NCBI GenBank assembly: GCA_002304445.1 | Contig: NEVA01000001.1 | Coordinates: 1 to 64,000, forward strand | Reading direction: 5' to 3' | DNA: 64,000 nt | From: Opitutia bacterium Tous-C4FEB | GTDB taxonomy: Bacteria; Verrucomicrobiota; Verrucomicrobiia; Opitutales; Opitutaceae | In this document: positions 18,374 to 27,809 of the stretch, piece after piece | Layout: each line of letters starts with the position of its first letter | Numbering within the stretch: the first letter of the stretch is position 1 | Program-made: the position numbers and the translations under genes | Notes under the pieces: generated by a model | The model's database searches: none | What the model saw: only the letters and a program-made list of their open reading frames with translations | Told to the model about the DNA's origin: nothing

Positions 18374-21091
18374 ATGAGCAAACGCACCCTGTCCCATATC
18401 CTCGTACTCGCCGCGGTCCTGCCCGCGCTTACGTTCGCCCAAGCCCCGGTCGCACCCGCCGCCGACACCGTGAAGCTCGAAGCGTTCACCGTCACCGGCT
18501 CCAATCTCCGCGCCGGTGAGTCCACCGGCGGGGTTAACCTCCGCGTCCTCTCCACCGCCGAGGTCGAGCAGGCCGGCACCGGCAGCCTTTACTCGTTCCT
18601 CAGGAAAATCCCCGAGGTCGGCGCCGGCAGTCTCGGCGAGAACCGCGTCAACACTTCCTCCCCCGGCACCGCCTCCGTCTCCCTCCGCGGCCTCGGCGCC
18701 AACTCCACTCTCGTCCTGCTCAACGGCCGCCGCGTCACCCCCGCGCCCTTCGCTCAGGGCGGCACCGCCGCCGCGCTCGGGACCACCCAGTTCGTCGATC
18801 TCAACATGATTCCCGTCGACGCCATCGCCCGCGTCGAGGTCCTCAAAGACGGCGCGTCCGCCATCTACGGCGCCGACGCCGTCGCCGGCGTGTTTAACGT
18901 CATTCTCAAGGACAACGTCCAAGGCTCAACCGTCCGCGCGTTCTACGGCGATTTCCCCGGCGACATCGCCGCCAACACCTTCCGCGGCAGCGCCTACACC
19001 GGCGCCACCAGCGGCAAGCTCCGCGTCTTCGCCCTCGCGAACTACATGCATCAGGCGAAAATCCAATACGGCGAACTCTCCCCGAAACTCGTCGCCCTCG
19101 CCAACGGTTCCACCCCCGGCACGTTTGTTGTCCCCGTCGGCGCGACCAACCCGATCACCGGCGCCGTAATCCCCGCCGGCACCGCCGCCGGCGCCCGCAC
19201 CTTCACCGTTGATTTCTCCTCGGGCGCCTTCCCCCCGGTCTTCAACACCACCTTGGCCACCGCCCCGCAGAACCGCCACAACATCAACGAGGCCCTCACC
19301 CCGCAGCCCCGCGTCACGCGCTACGGCGCGCTCGCCACCGCCCGCTACGAACTCACCCCGAGCGTCACCGCTTACGGCGAAGTCAACTACCAGACGAACA
19401 CCAACCTCGAATACCTCTCCGCCGTCGCGATCAGCAATCTCAACTCCGTCACCCTGCCCGCCACCGCCGCGTTCAATCCTTTCGGCGTGGCCGTCGTCAA
19501 TAATTCCACGGTCGGCGCCACCCTCGTTTACCGTTTCCTCGAGGCCGGTCCCCGCGCCACCGAGACCACCAACACCTTTAAGCGCCTCGTCGGCGGTCTG
19601 AAAGGCAAGTTCGGCGACACCTGGACCTGGGACTCCTCCGTCCTCTACAATCTCGCGAAGTCCAAGAACGAACTCCCCACCGGTTGGCTCTCTCAGTCCG
19701 CCGTCAACGCCGCCCTCGCCGACACCAACCGCGCCACCGCGCTTAACCTTTTCACGAACCCGACCCGCGGCATCGTCAACTCTCCCGCTGCGATCGAACG
19801 GATCCGCTCCCGCGCCACCCGCGAGGCCTACACCGAGCTCACCTCCTTTAACGCGCAGGCCAACGGCAACGTCCTTTCGCTTCCCGCCGGCGCCCTCGCA
19901 CTCGCCACCGGCGTCGAGGCCCGTGAGGAACGTTTCCGCGACAAACGCGACCAAGACCAACTCATCGGTCAGGGCGTGCCCGTCCCCCAATCCAAGGGCT
20001 CCCGCCGCGTGCAGGCGCTCTACACCGAATTCAGCCTGCCGCTCACCGCACCGTCGCAAAAGATCCCGCTCCTCTCCACGTTGGAGCTGAACGCCGCCGG
20101 CCGCGCTGAGCGCTACAGCGACGCCGGCTTCACCAACACCGCCGTCCCCAAGGTCGGCTTCCGCTGGCAGCCGTTTGATTCGCAGGTCTCGTTCCGCGGC
20201 TCATGGGGCAAGGGCTATCGCGCCCCATCCCTCGCCGAGCTTTATCAGCCGCAGAGCACCGGTAATTTCTTCAACATCCCCGACCCGCTCCGCGCCGGCC
20301 GCCCCGGTTCGAACGTCAACGACACCGCCACCGGTCTCCGGATCATCACCTCCGGCGGCAACCCCAATCTGAGCCCCGAAAAATCCGAGTCGCGCAACTA
20401 CGGGATTCTTCTCCAACCGAAATTCCTGAAGGGCCTTTCCCTCAGCGTGGACTACTACGACGTCGAAGTCCGCGACCGCATCGGACCGCCCGCCACCGCC
20501 GCGATCATCCTCGCCAACCCGACGCTCTTCCCCGGCTTTGTGGACCGCGCCGCCCCCACCGCCAGCGACACCGCCAACGGCCTCCCCGGTGAAGTCCTCC
20601 GCATCCGCACCGTCACCGGCAATTTCGGCACCGCGGAAACGAGCGGTCTCGATGTGAGCGCCGAATACAAATTCTCCACCGCTCAATTCGGCCAGTTCAC
20701 CGTGCGCGCCGCCGGCAGCCGCACCTATCACTCGAAGATCCGCTCCCGCGCCGATCTGCCCACCGTCGAGACCATCAGCACCTTTGAAGTTCCCAATTTC
20801 CGCGGCAACGCCGGCGTCGCCTGGCAACGCGGCAAGCTGGGCGCTGGCGTCACGGCCGACTACATCTCCGGTTTCGCCGATCTCGCCCCCAGCCTCGTGC
20901 GCGTGAAACAGCAGACGATCACGGGCGTGCAACTCAGCTACGATTTGCCCTACGCGACGAAAGTCACCTTCGGTGCGAATAACATCTTCGACCGGAATCC
21001 GCCCCTCACCGCGTCCTCCACCGGCTACGGCGAATCCACCAGTTCTTTCCTCCCGCGCTTCCTTTACTTGGACGTGACGAAGAAATTCTGA
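18374..21091 (+). CDS. TonB-dependent outer-membrane receptor
   Basis: About 905 residues from ATG 18374. A signal peptide (MSKRTLSHILVLAAVLPALTFA) is followed by a TonB-box-like EAFTVTGSN, a plug domain (GTGSLYSFLRKIPEVGAG, TASVSLRGLGANSTLVLLNGRR, VEVLKDGASAIYGADAVAGVFNVILK) and a 22-strand type barrel. It ends in the usual aromatic residue (LYLDVTKKF). These receptors import siderophores, vitamins or oligosaccharides using energy from TonB-ExbBD. No TonB, siderophore or polysaccharide genes adjoin it, so the ligand is unknown. The longer frame (18065) covers non-coding leader. Confidence 0.92.
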   Translation: MSKRTLSHILVLAAVLPALTFAQAPVAPAADTVKLEAFTVTGSNLRAGESTGGVNLRVLSTAEVEQAGTGSLYSFLRKIPEVGAGSLGENRVNTSSPGTASVSLRGLGANSTLVLLNGRRVTPAPFAQGGTAAALGTTQFVDLNMIPVDAIARVEVLKDGASAIYGADAVAGVFNVILKDNVQGSTVRAFYGDFPGDIAANTFRGSAYTGATSGKLRVFALANYMHQAKIQYGELSPKLVALANGSTPGTFVVPVGATNPITGAVIPAGTAAGARTFTVDFSSGAFPPVFNTTLATAPQNRHNINEALTPQPRVTRYGALATARYELTPSVTAYGEVNYQTNTNLEYLSAVAISNLNSVTLPATAAFNPFGVAVVNNSTVGATLVYRFLEAGPRATETTNTFKRLVGGLKGKFGDTWTWDSSVLYNLAKSKNELPTGWLSQSAVNAALADTNRATALNLFTNPTRGIVNSPAAIERIRSRATREAYTELTSFNAQANGNVLSLPAGALALATGVEAREERFRDKRDQDQLIGQGVPVPQSKGSRRVQALYTEFSLPLTAPSQKIPLLSTLELNAAGRAERYSDAGFTNTAVPKVGFRWQPFDSQVSFRGSWGKGYRAPSLAELYQPQSTGNFFNIPDPLRAGRPGSNVNDTATGLRIITSGGNPNLSPEKSESRNYGILLQPKFLKGLSLSVDYYDVEVRDRIGPPATAAIILANPTLFPGFVDRAAPTASDTANGLPGEVLRIRTVTGNFGTAETSGLDVSAEYKFSTAQFGQFTVRAAGSRTYHSKIRSRADLPTVETISTFEVPNFRGNAGVAWQRGKLGAGVTADYISGFADLAPSLVRVKQQTITGVQLSYDLPYATKVTFGANNIFDRNPPLTASSTGYGESTSSFLPRFLYLDVTKKF

Positions 21092-21110
21092 TCTAGGGCC
21101 GAAAAGGTAC

Positions 21111-21131
21111 GGACGGCTCTGTGAGCCGTCC
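21111..21131. repeat. Perfect 9-bp hairpin after the TonB receptor
   Basis: GGACGGCTC, three bases, GAGCCGTCC. No T-run follows on either strand, so an intrinsic terminator is uncertain. A second stem, AAGCCTC/GAGGCTT with CCCTAC after it, follows at 21156-21188 and resembles the GTAGGG-type hairpins elsewhere. Nothing else is seen in 21092-21304. Confidence 0.6.
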
Positions 21132-21304
21132 GCTTTCCTCACAAAAACGCCGGGCAAGCCTCGGACGCCTCGGAGAGGCTTCCCTACCCTGCAATCGCCT
21201 CTTCGCTGCCTCCAAAAAACCGTCTCGCGCATCGCCGAGACCCATCCGATCGAAACGTGGCCCGGGCATCTTGCCCATGAGTCCGGCCCGGACCTCGGGC
21301 CGCC

Positions 21305-22777
21305 TCACGTTCCACAGAATGTCTGATATCCGGCACCGCCATTCGGTGCCGGCTCCCGGTAGGCCGCCGCCACTCCGTAATCGTAGGGCGCGGCCAATAC
21401 CGCCAGCAGTCGCTCCATCACCGACAGGTCGCCCTGCTCGGCCGCCGCGAGCGCGGCCTCGACCTGATGATTGCGCGGAATCACCGCCGGACAATTCGCC
21501 CGGCGCAGCCGCATCACCTCCTCTGCGCCCTGCGCCTGCCGCGTCAGCCGCGCCCGCCAGCTTGCCTTCCAGTCCGCAAATCCAGCGTCGGCCACCTCCA
21601 GCGTTTCCAGCCCGGTGAACGTGTTCGTGAAGTCGGCCTTCGTCGCCCGCATCCACTCCAATAGCGTCTCGACTAAGGCCACATCCTCGGCCTCTTCGTT
21701 CGCCAAGCCCAGCTTGCGCCGCATCCCGGCCAACCAGTGCCATTGGAATCGCTGCCCAAAACGCGCGATCGCCTCGTTCGCCCGCTCGACTGCCACCGCT
21801 TCCACCGGATCGATCAACGGCAACAACGCCTCCGCCAAACGCGCCAGATTCCATTGCGCGATCCGGGCCTGATTGCCGAACGCGTAACGCCCGTGGGCGT
21901 CAATTGAGCTGAACACCGTCGCCGGATCATACGTGTCGATGAACGCACAGGGACCGTAATCGATCGTCTCGCCCGACAACGCCATGTTGTCCGTGTTCAT
22001 GACTCCATGCACGAAACCCACGTGCATCCACCGGGCGATCAGCGCCGCCTGCCGCTCCGCCACCGCCTCGAAGAGCGCGAGAGCCCGGTTCTTCGCCGCC
22101 GCCAGTTCCGGATAATGACGCTTTACCGTATAGTCCACCAACGCGGCCAACAACTCCTCGTCCCGACGCGCCGCCACCCACGCAAACGTGCCGACGCGGA
22201 TATGACTCGCCGCGACCCGGGTGAGCACCGCGCCCGGTCGCGCCCCGTCTTGCCGCCACACTTCTTCTCCCGTGCCCGCCACCGCCAGACTTCGCGTGGT
22301 GGGAATGCCCAGCGCGTGCATGGCCTCGCTGACGATGTATTCCCGCAACATGGCCCCCAGCGTCGCCCGCCCGTCGCCGCGACGTGAAAACGGTGTCGGC
22401 CCCGCGCCTTTTAGCTGCACATCGAAACGCTCTCCCCGCGGCGTGATGTGCTCGCCCAGCAAGATCGCCCGCCCATCGCCCAACGTCGCGAAGTGTCCGA
22501 ACTGGTGCCCCGCATAGGCCTGGGCCAGCGGCGACGCGCCCGGCGGCAGGGAATTCCCGGAAAAAATCTGCGCCCCCTCGGGCCCCGCCAACCGCTCGCC
22601 TTCCAAGCCCAGTTCCCTCGCCAACAGGCGGTTGAAAACCAGCATCCGCGGAGCGCGCACCGGAGTGGGCGCGACGGCGACATGCAACGCCACGGGCAGC
22701 TGCGCGTAAGTGTGCTCCAGCCTCCAGCCCAGCTGAGCATCCCCGCTTTGACTTGGTCCCATCCCGATCTTGGCCAT
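21305..22777 (-). CDS. selO: SelO-type protein adenylyltransferase (YdiU)
   Basis: About 490 residues from ATG 22777; the 22795 start of the longer frame is a TTG. SelO has a pseudokinase fold that binds ATP upside down and transfers AMP to Ser/Thr/Tyr of proteins, linked to redox stress. Visible marks: QLGWRLEHTYAQLP near the start, YAGHQFGHFATLGDGRA, LKGAGPTPFSRRGDGRA, and the catalytic loop HGVMNTDNMAL. It ends in YQTFCGT, with cysteine where eukaryotic SelO may have selenocysteine. The gene is alone, convergent with the TonB receptor gene. Confidence 0.94.
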   Translation of the reverse strand: MAKIGMGPSQSGDAQLGWRLEHTYAQLPVALHVAVAPTPVRAPRMLVFNRLLARELGLEGERLAGPEGAQIFSGNSLPPGASPLAQAYAGHQFGHFATLGDGRAILLGEHITPRGERFDVQLKGAGPTPFSRRGDGRATLGAMLREYIVSEAMHALGIPTTRSLAVAGTGEEVWRQDGARPGAVLTRVAASHIRVGTFAWVAARRDEELLAALVDYTVKRHYPELAAAKNRALALFEAVAERQAALIARWMHVGFVHGVMNTDNMALSGETIDYGPCAFIDTYDPATVFSSIDAHGRYAFGNQARIAQWNLARLAEALLPLIDPVEAVAVERANEAIARFGQRFQWHWLAGMRRKLGLANEEAEDVALVETLLEWMRATKADFTNTFTGLETLEVADAGFADWKASWRARLTRQAQGAEEVMRLRRANCPAVIPRNHQVEAALAAAEQGDLSVMERLLAVLAAPYDYGVAAAYREPAPNGGAGYQTFCGT

Positions 22778-22974
22778 GGCCCTACCTTGACCCAAAACCC
22801 CGGCGCGTCGAGTCCACCACCGGATTCTGCACGGGTAGTTTCACTGCAACCGGCCACTCCACGATGACATGGAATGACCGGCAGGATGCGGAGGCGCTAA
22901 CGACCGGCGCCATGATCACCCCTAATCTCCGAATGTGGGCGGGACCCCGTGCAGCTCGACCGGCGCGGTGGATC

Positions 22975-23505
22975 CTACTTGGCGACCTCGACCGACGACA
23001 CGCGGAGGACGGCGGTGAGCGGCGAACCGGCAGGCGGCGCGTTGAGCGCGAATTGCTCGATGCTGATGTAGGGCGAGCGCGCTTGAAGATTCAGATAAAA
23101 TTTTTTCAACGACTCCCAGTCCACCCGGTTCACGGTGACTTGCAGGGAATGAACCGAGAATTGATCGCCGATCACATCGCGTTGCTCGCCGAGGCCGGGG
23201 TTGAGGCCGGCATCGCGAGCGATCTTGTCCACTTCGGCGTAGAGGCGAGTCGCGTCGAGCGTGCTGGCGGCGTCGAGTCGACCGGCGGATTTCTGGGCGG
23301 CGGCTTCGATGGCGGCGCGGTTCGCCAGCCACTGTTTCTGCTCGGCGAGGGTGACGGTGGTGGAGCGTTGCTCGCGCCAGAAAACACCGGCCCGGTCGCT
23401 GAAGCCGGAGAACCACATGGCGACGCCGAGGACGGCGAAGGCCACGAGCAGCAATTTTTCGCGGAGCAGGCGGGCGAGGAAGAGAGCGCGGAGGGTGCGG
23501 ATCAT
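22975..23505 (-). CDS. GspM/PilO-like inner-membrane secretion component
   Basis: A 176-residue bitopic membrane protein: a short basic cytoplasmic end, one hydrophobic span at about residues 18-35, then a coiled-coil-prone region and a ferredoxin-like C-terminal domain (DRV, FYLNLQARSPYISIEQFAL). This is the layout of GspM/PilO, which dimerises with GspL/PilN to join the cytoplasmic ATPase to the pseudopilus. It overlaps the GspL-like gene by four bases and is the last gene of the run. Sequence identity to known GspM is low, so the assignment rests on order and topology. Confidence 0.7.
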   Translation of the reverse strand: MIRTLRALFLARLLREKLLLVAFAVLGVAMWFSGFSDRAGVFWREQRSTTVTLAEQKQWLANRAAIEAAAQKSAGRLDAASTLDATRLYAEVDKIARDAGLNPGLGEQRDVIGDQFSVHSLQVTVNRVDWESLKKFYLNLQARSPYISIEQFALNAPPAGSPLTAVLRVSSVEVAK

Positions 23506-24668
23506 GGCGCAGCGGCCGGCTTGACGGCGCCGGGTTTGAAGGTGGTCGTGACGGTGAAGCTGGTAGTGGGCGAGCCGGGCGAATTGCGCTGGCTGCTGAT
23601 TTCGACGGAGGCGACTTCGGGCAGGCCTTCGAGCGCAGTCTTGAAGAGCGTGATCTCGCCGCTGTTGTCGGTGCGCGCTTCGATGACGGCGCGGTCAAGA
23701 TCTTTGGACTCGGTGGTGACGCGGGAGAACCGGATATTGCCGGGGATTTTTCCCGCCACGAGGGAGATCATCTCCATCGGGAGCAGCCGCTTGGTCGCCA
23801 AATCCTCGATGCGGGTGGCGAGCGTCTGCGCGTTCATGATTTTTTCGACCGTAGGCTTTTGCGCGGCGACTTGTTTGAGGCGGGCCTGTTGCCACGTGGC
23901 CCGACCCACGCCGAGCACCAGTTCGCCCGCGGCGAGAAGGACGAGCGCAAGGACACAGCCGACGGCCACCCGCCAAAAGAGCAGGTCGCGGGCGAGACCG
24001 CGGCGGCGGGCAGCGAGATCGGCCTTGTCGCGCACATCGAGGGCGGCGGCAGTGGCAGCGGGGAGCCGCGAGGTCACTTCGCCGGCGATAAAGGTGAACT
24101 CACCGTCGCTGGCGGCAGGTTGAGCGACCGGGAGAGTGGCGAGATCGAGCACCTTAAGGCTACCGCCGACCGTGCGGAGCAACTCGGTCTTGGCGGCGGT
24201 GAGCGCGGCCTCGTTGGCGGCGGGGTCGTCGGTCGCAGGTGGCAACGGAGCGGTGAAAATCTGGGCCGGGCCGTCGGCGACGGAGAGCAGCGCGGTGAGA
24301 CTTTCGGCGTGCGTGATGATGACGGTCGTACCGGGGTCCAGCGGCGCGCCGAGGAAGGCGGCAAAGGTCGGAAGCACGAGATCGGCGTCGAACCAAAGCT
24401 CGGTTTGCTCGGCGGTGAAGCGCCGGCGATAGGAGGCGAAGACCAAAGCGGCGGTCGCCCCGGGCGGGAAGTAGTAGCCGTGGTAAAGTTGGGCGACGGG
24501 AAACGGGGCGAGCGATTCAAGGGCGATCTCGACCTGCGCGGCCACGTCGGCGGCCGGGGTATCGGGGGCGATGGGAATGGCGCGGGTAAAAAACAGCGCG
24601 TCGGGCAAAAGACTGACTTTGGGCGGCGGCGGACCGGCCCGGAGAAATTTAAAAGGAGAATCGCTCAT
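23502..24668 (-). CDS. GspL/PilMN-like secretion component
   Basis: A 388-residue protein with an N-terminal cytoplasmic domain resembling the actin-like fold of GspL, a single membrane span at about residues 230-252 (FWRVAVGCVLALVLLAAGELVLG), and a periplasmic PilN-like domain ending in repeated beta strands (SFTVTTTFKPG). GspL links the secretion ATPase to the inner-membrane platform. It is upstream of and overlaps the GspM-like gene (ATGA) and lies 96 bases after the GspK-like gene. No ATPase gene (GspE) is present in the window. Confidence 0.7.
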   Translation of the reverse strand: MSDSPFKFLRAGPPPPKVSLLPDALFFTRAIPIAPDTPAADVAAQVEIALESLAPFPVAQLYHGYYFPPGATAALVFASYRRRFTAEQTELWFDADLVLPTFAAFLGAPLDPGTTVIITHAESLTALLSVADGPAQIFTAPLPPATDDPAANEAALTAAKTELLRTVGGSLKVLDLATLPVAQPAASDGEFTFIAGEVTSRLPAATAAALDVRDKADLAARRRGLARDLLFWRVAVGCVLALVLLAAGELVLGVGRATWQQARLKQVAAQKPTVEKIMNAQTLATRIEDLATKRLLPMEMISLVAGKIPGNIRFSRVTTESKDLDRAVIEARTDNSGEITLFKTALEGLPEVASVEISSQRNSPGSPTTSFTVTTTFKPGAVKPAAAP

Positions 24669-24764
24669 GCGCAGAAAGGGAAAAGAGGAGAATCAGAGTG
24701 AAAGAGAGAGAAAACGGCGCGGCGAGCAGGATTGCCGCGCCGCCGCGCCGCCCGCAATGACCGA

Positions 24765-26006
24765 TCAAGACGGCGGCGGAGGAGGTGGCGGGGGAAGCGG
24801 TTCGTTTTCGACCAGCTGGAGAATGGTGAACGGATAGTTGATGCGAGGGGCGGCGGCCGTGGCGGCTCCCGTGGGTCGAGACGACGGTTGGGCTGTCGCG
24901 GTGACATTGGAAGTGCTCTCGGCGTCATTTTCGGGGGTGTTGGCGCGGGCGGCGGTCGCGGTGGTGATGATGCTGGTGGCTCCGCCGCCTTGGGGCGACA
25001 CGACGACGTTGAGCCGATACTCGGAGCGGCCCTCGCGGACGGTCACCCGAATGCGAAGCGCGCTGATGGTGGTGGCAAACGCGTTGGCGCGACCCGTAGC
25101 GCCGAGGAAACGCCGGGCGTCATTGCCGGCGGTGAACCAGCCGGGACCGGTCGACGTGGACGTGCCGGTGCCGGTGCGATATTCGTCGAGCCGGCGTTTT
25201 TGAGTTTCATCGAATTCGCCGACCGCGGTGAGCACATCGGAACGGGCACCGTTAAGATTGCTCTCGCGGAAATTCAGCAGGGAAACGTTTTCGATGAAAC
25301 GGCGGTAAAGCTCGGTCGCGCGGCCATTCTCGTCGAAGAAAACGGTGCGAGCGAACTCGATGGCGGCCAGTTCCTCATAGGAGCGGAGGGACCGGCGGGG
25401 CTCGGTGTAGGGCACGACGGATTGTTCGTAGGCGGTCGAAAGGGCGGTCGTGTAGGTGTGGTTGCGCTGCTTCCAACCGAGGATCGCATCAACGAGTTTC
25501 TCGGAGTCGGCGATCGTGAGGCCCCAGGCGATAAAAAGATTCTGGAGTTGAACGCCGGTGGCACGCGGCAAGGAAAGTTTTCCGCTCTCGTCCTCGAAGG
25601 CGACTTCGACCGTGCGCCCGTCGCCCGGCGCGTAGGCGGCGAACCCGAGCGGATCGGCCCAGCCTTCGGCGGCTGAGTGGAGGCCGTTGGACGCGGCACG
25701 AAACTGTTCGAGAACCGCGAGCGTGGTCTCGAGCGCGGAGTAGGCTTCTTGGCGGAGGCGACGCGTGTCGGCCTCGCGGGCCTCGACGATGAGGTCGTTG
25801 GAGGCCTTTTCCAGAAAGACAGTGAGCGCCAGAGCGGTAAAAATCAGAGTGACCATGACGATCACGAGGACGGACGCGCGCTGCGGGAGCGTCGGGATTT
25901 CCGATTTTCGATTCTCGATTTTTGATGGCGGACGCACGCGAGCTTTCGGCGCTTCGGGTAAGTCCGAAGCGAATCGAGAATCGAAAATCGAAAATCGAGA
26001 ACCCAT
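24765..26006 (-). CDS. GspK-like minor pseudopilin
   Basis: About 413 residues from ATG 26006, which overlaps the GspJ-like stop by one base. A hydrophobic segment (VLVIVMVTLIFTALALTVF) is at about residues 50-68, followed by the large alpha-helical GspK domain (LFIAWGLTIADSEKLVDAILGWK) and a Ser/Thr/Ala-rich tail ending in eight prolines and a serine. GspK caps the pseudopilus tip with GspI and J. Its leader is unusually long because residues 1-45 are encoded by ATCGAAAATCGA repeats (RFSIFDSRF, SKIENRKSEI). The longer frame to 26336 is not used. Confidence 0.8.
   Translation of the reverse strand: MGSRFSIFDSRFASDLPEAPKARVRPPSKIENRKSEIPTLPQRASVLVIVMVTLIFTALALTVFLEKASNDLIVEAREADTRRLRQEAYSALETTLAVLEQFRAASNGLHSAAEGWADPLGFAAYAPGDGRTVEVAFEDESGKLSLPRATGVQLQNLFIAWGLTIADSEKLVDAILGWKQRNHTYTTALSTAYEQSVVPYTEPRRSLRSYEELAAIEFARTVFFDENGRATELYRRFIENVSLLNFRESNLNGARSDVLTAVGEFDETQKRRLDEYRTGTGTSTSTGPGWFTAGNDARRFLGATGRANAFATTISALRIRVTVREGRSEYRLNVVVSPQGGGATSIITTATAARANTPENDAESTSNVTATAQPSSRPTGAATAAAPRINYPFTILQLVENEPLPPPPPPPPS
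25901..26000. repeat. Inverted ATCGAAAATCGA repeat within the GspK-like leader
   Basis: Left arm at about 25901-25921 and right arm at 25971-26000 share AATCGAGAATCGAAAATCG (19 bases) in opposite orientation. Between them is a nested perfect hairpin, CGCTTCGG (25950-25957) and CCGAAGCG (25964-25971). The whole element is translated as the N-terminal leader of the GspK-like protein. Confidence 0.8.
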
Positions 26007-26758
26007 CAAAAATTGGGCAAGCCTTGGGGCGTGTTGCCGAGAGCGACCACGGTCTCGCGGGTGAGTTTGCCGTGAGCGAATTTCAGCCGGAGCCGCTGGG
26101 GCGCGGTGGCTTGGCCGTTGTTTTCTTTTTTGAGCGCAGGCTCGGTGGTCCACCGCATGAGCGCCGCATCGTAGTAATCGTACGCCAGCGCGGTGACGAA
26201 GGGTGTGAGCACCGTCTCCCGCGGCGGGTCGGAATCGAAACGGGTTTCGAGGCGGGAGTGCCAGAGCAGCACGAGACCCTCCTGCGGACGCGCTTGGAGC
26301 GAGCAGACCACCTCGGGCAGGGCGGGACCGGGCCAAGTGATGAGACGGGTGCCGGCGGGCAGTTCAAAGGTGAGCAGCGTATCGGTCGCGCCGCCGGTAG
26401 GCCGGATTTCCTGCGGGGCGACCGGCGAGGCGTTAGCGCGCGCGGCGGGAGGCAGGGTCGCGGCGCGGAGTTCGCGCTCAAGGGCGCGGGTGACAGCGCG
26501 GACGTGTTGCTCGAAGAGGCGGACGTCGGTGTTCTTGCCCCAGAGTTCGCCCATCGAAAACACGAAGGTGTTCATCGCAACGAGGAGCATCGCGACCAAG
26601 GCGAGGGAAAGAAGAATTTCGAGAAGAGTGAAAGCGGATTGGGTTCTCGATTTTGGATGCTTGATTTTCGATCCGATGAGAAAAGCGAAGCGTGTTCGGA
26701 GAGCACGCGCACCCGGCGGTCGCTCGGCCCACTCGGAAGCTTGGCGACGTGCGATCAT
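26006..26758 (-). CDS. GspJ-like minor pseudopilin
   Basis: A 250-residue type IV pilin-like protein. The methylation motif and hydrophobic helix FTLLEILLSLALVAMLLVAMNTF begin at about residue 43, so the prepilin leader is about 42 residues, far longer than the usual 6-15. Part of that leader (GSKIKHPKSRTQ) is encoded by a degenerate ATCGAAAATCGA repeat at 26641-26672. The globular part fits GspJ by size. It overlaps the GspI-like gene by four bases and the GspK-like gene by one. The prepilin peptidase would be elsewhere. Confidence 0.8.
   Translation of the reverse strand: MIARRQASEWAERPPGARALRTRFAFLIGSKIKHPKSRTQSAFTLLEILLSLALVAMLLVAMNTFVFSMGELWGKNTDVRLFEQHVRAVTRALERELRAATLPPAARANASPVAPQEIRPTGGATDTLLTFELPAGTRLITWPGPALPEVVCSLQARPQEGLVLLWHSRLETRFDSDPPRETVLTPFVTALAYDYYDAALMRWTTEPALKKENNGQATAPQRLRLKFAHGKLTRETVVALGNTPQGLPNF
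26641..26672 (-). repeat. Degenerate ATCGAAAATCGA repeat in the GspJ-like leader
   Basis: Reading on the minus strand, GATCGAAAATCAAGC then CCAAAATCGAGAACCC. The end AAAATCGAGAACCC is shared exactly with the right arm of the element at 25901-26003. Confidence 0.7.
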
Positions 26759-27228
26759 TTTTTGGTCTTCCCCTGGATTTCCGCGATGCGGTCTTGCACG
26801 GCTTGGCGGAGCTGGGATTTCTCGACGGCATCAGACCACGTGGGCCGAAGGACGGTGAACACCTGGGTCGTCTTCTGCGAATCGCCGCCCTTGGAGTTGT
26901 CGGAGATCTCGCAGACAAAAGTCACGGTGAAGAGGTCGGGCAGCGTCGTGCTCGCAAGCGTGGCGGTCCAGCGGACACGGCGGCCCTCGGTGGCTTCAAA
27001 CTCGGCCCCGGCCTCGACCTTGGCGCGATCGGGTTCGGCAAGAAGTTGGGCGCGGGCGAAGGCGACGTCTTCGTCGCGGGTGTTGCCGCGGGAAACGGCC
27101 TCGTAGCTGTTGAGAACGTTGACGTAGGTGGAGCCGAGGACGACGGCGGCCAAGCCGAAGATCATCAATGCGACGAGCACCTCGAGGAGGCTGAAGCCGG
27201 AGCGAAATCTGGCTGATCGATGCTTCAC
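26755..27228 (-). CDS. GspI-like minor pseudopilin
   Basis: A 157-residue prepilin with a normal short leader (MKHRSARFRSG) and FSLLEVLVALMIFGLAAVVLG at residues 12-32, including Glu5 of the mature protein. The remainder is a small globular domain rich in beta strand. Size and place between GspH and GspJ favour GspI, part of the tip complex that starts pseudopilus assembly. It overlaps both neighbours by four bases, showing translational coupling. Confidence 0.82.
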   Translation of the reverse strand: MKHRSARFRSGFSLLEVLVALMIFGLAAVVLGSTYVNVLNSYEAVSRGNTRDEDVAFARAQLLAEPDRAKVEAGAEFEATEGRRVRWTATLASTTLPDLFTVTFVCEISDNSKGGDSQKTTQVFTVLRPTWSDAVEKSQLRQAVQDRIAEIQGKTKK

Positions 27229-27806
27229 GGGTTAGGGGCGCGCGGGATGACGGGCGCGCAAGTCCAAGGGTCGATCGCGATGATGCTGGCACCGCCGTTG
27301 AGCCTGATTTGCAGGCGAAACGCCGTGCAGGTGCCGTCCGAGTAAAACGTGACGCCGCCGGGCAGCGGTTCCGTCTCAACGACGCTCCCACCGAGCAAAA
27401 TCAAACCGCCCGTGCGTTGGGTGGAGAGGAAATCAACGCCCAAATCTGCGGGCGCACCGGGAATCGGGATCGTTTTGGAAACACCGTCGAACGAGGTGAG
27501 GACAAACGCCTTGGCCTTGTCGTCGAAACGAAACGCGATGTCGCGCTGCGAATTGAGGGCAGTCTTCCGGGCAGTGCGAACCGCCGACCAAAAGACATCA
27601 TTGGCGGAAGGCGCGCGCTCGGAAATCAACGCGGAGGATCCGCCGATCAGGGCGCCGGCCAGGAGGCCGATAAGCGCAAGCGTGAGAAGAATCTCAAGCA
27701 GCGTGAATCCGGCGCGATTTTGGGCGCAGCGCGGAGGGTTAAGACTAACCCGCTTTAACCCTGTGGCCGGTCCGGGCGGCGGGAGCCGGTGGCCTGACTC
27801 GGTCAT
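27225..27806 (-). CDS. GspH-like minor pseudopilin
   Basis: A 193-residue prepilin with FTLLEILLTLALIGLLAGALIGG at about residues 34-56 and a longer than usual leader. The C-terminal part shows alternating strands and two cysteines (GTCTAF, WTCAPV) that could form a disulfide in the periplasm. GspH connects the tip complex to the main GspG shaft. It starts four bases after the GspG stop and overlaps the GspI-like gene by four. Confidence 0.8.
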   Translation of the reverse strand: MTESGHRLPPPGPATGLKRVSLNPPRCAQNRAGFTLLEILLTLALIGLLAGALIGGSSALISERAPSANDVFWSAVRTARKTALNSQRDIAFRFDDKAKAFVLTSFDGVSKTIPIPGAPADLGVDFLSTQRTGGLILLGGSVVETEPLPGGVTFYSDGTCTAFRLQIRLNGGASIIAIDPWTCAPVIPRAPNP

Positions 27807-27809
27807 GGA

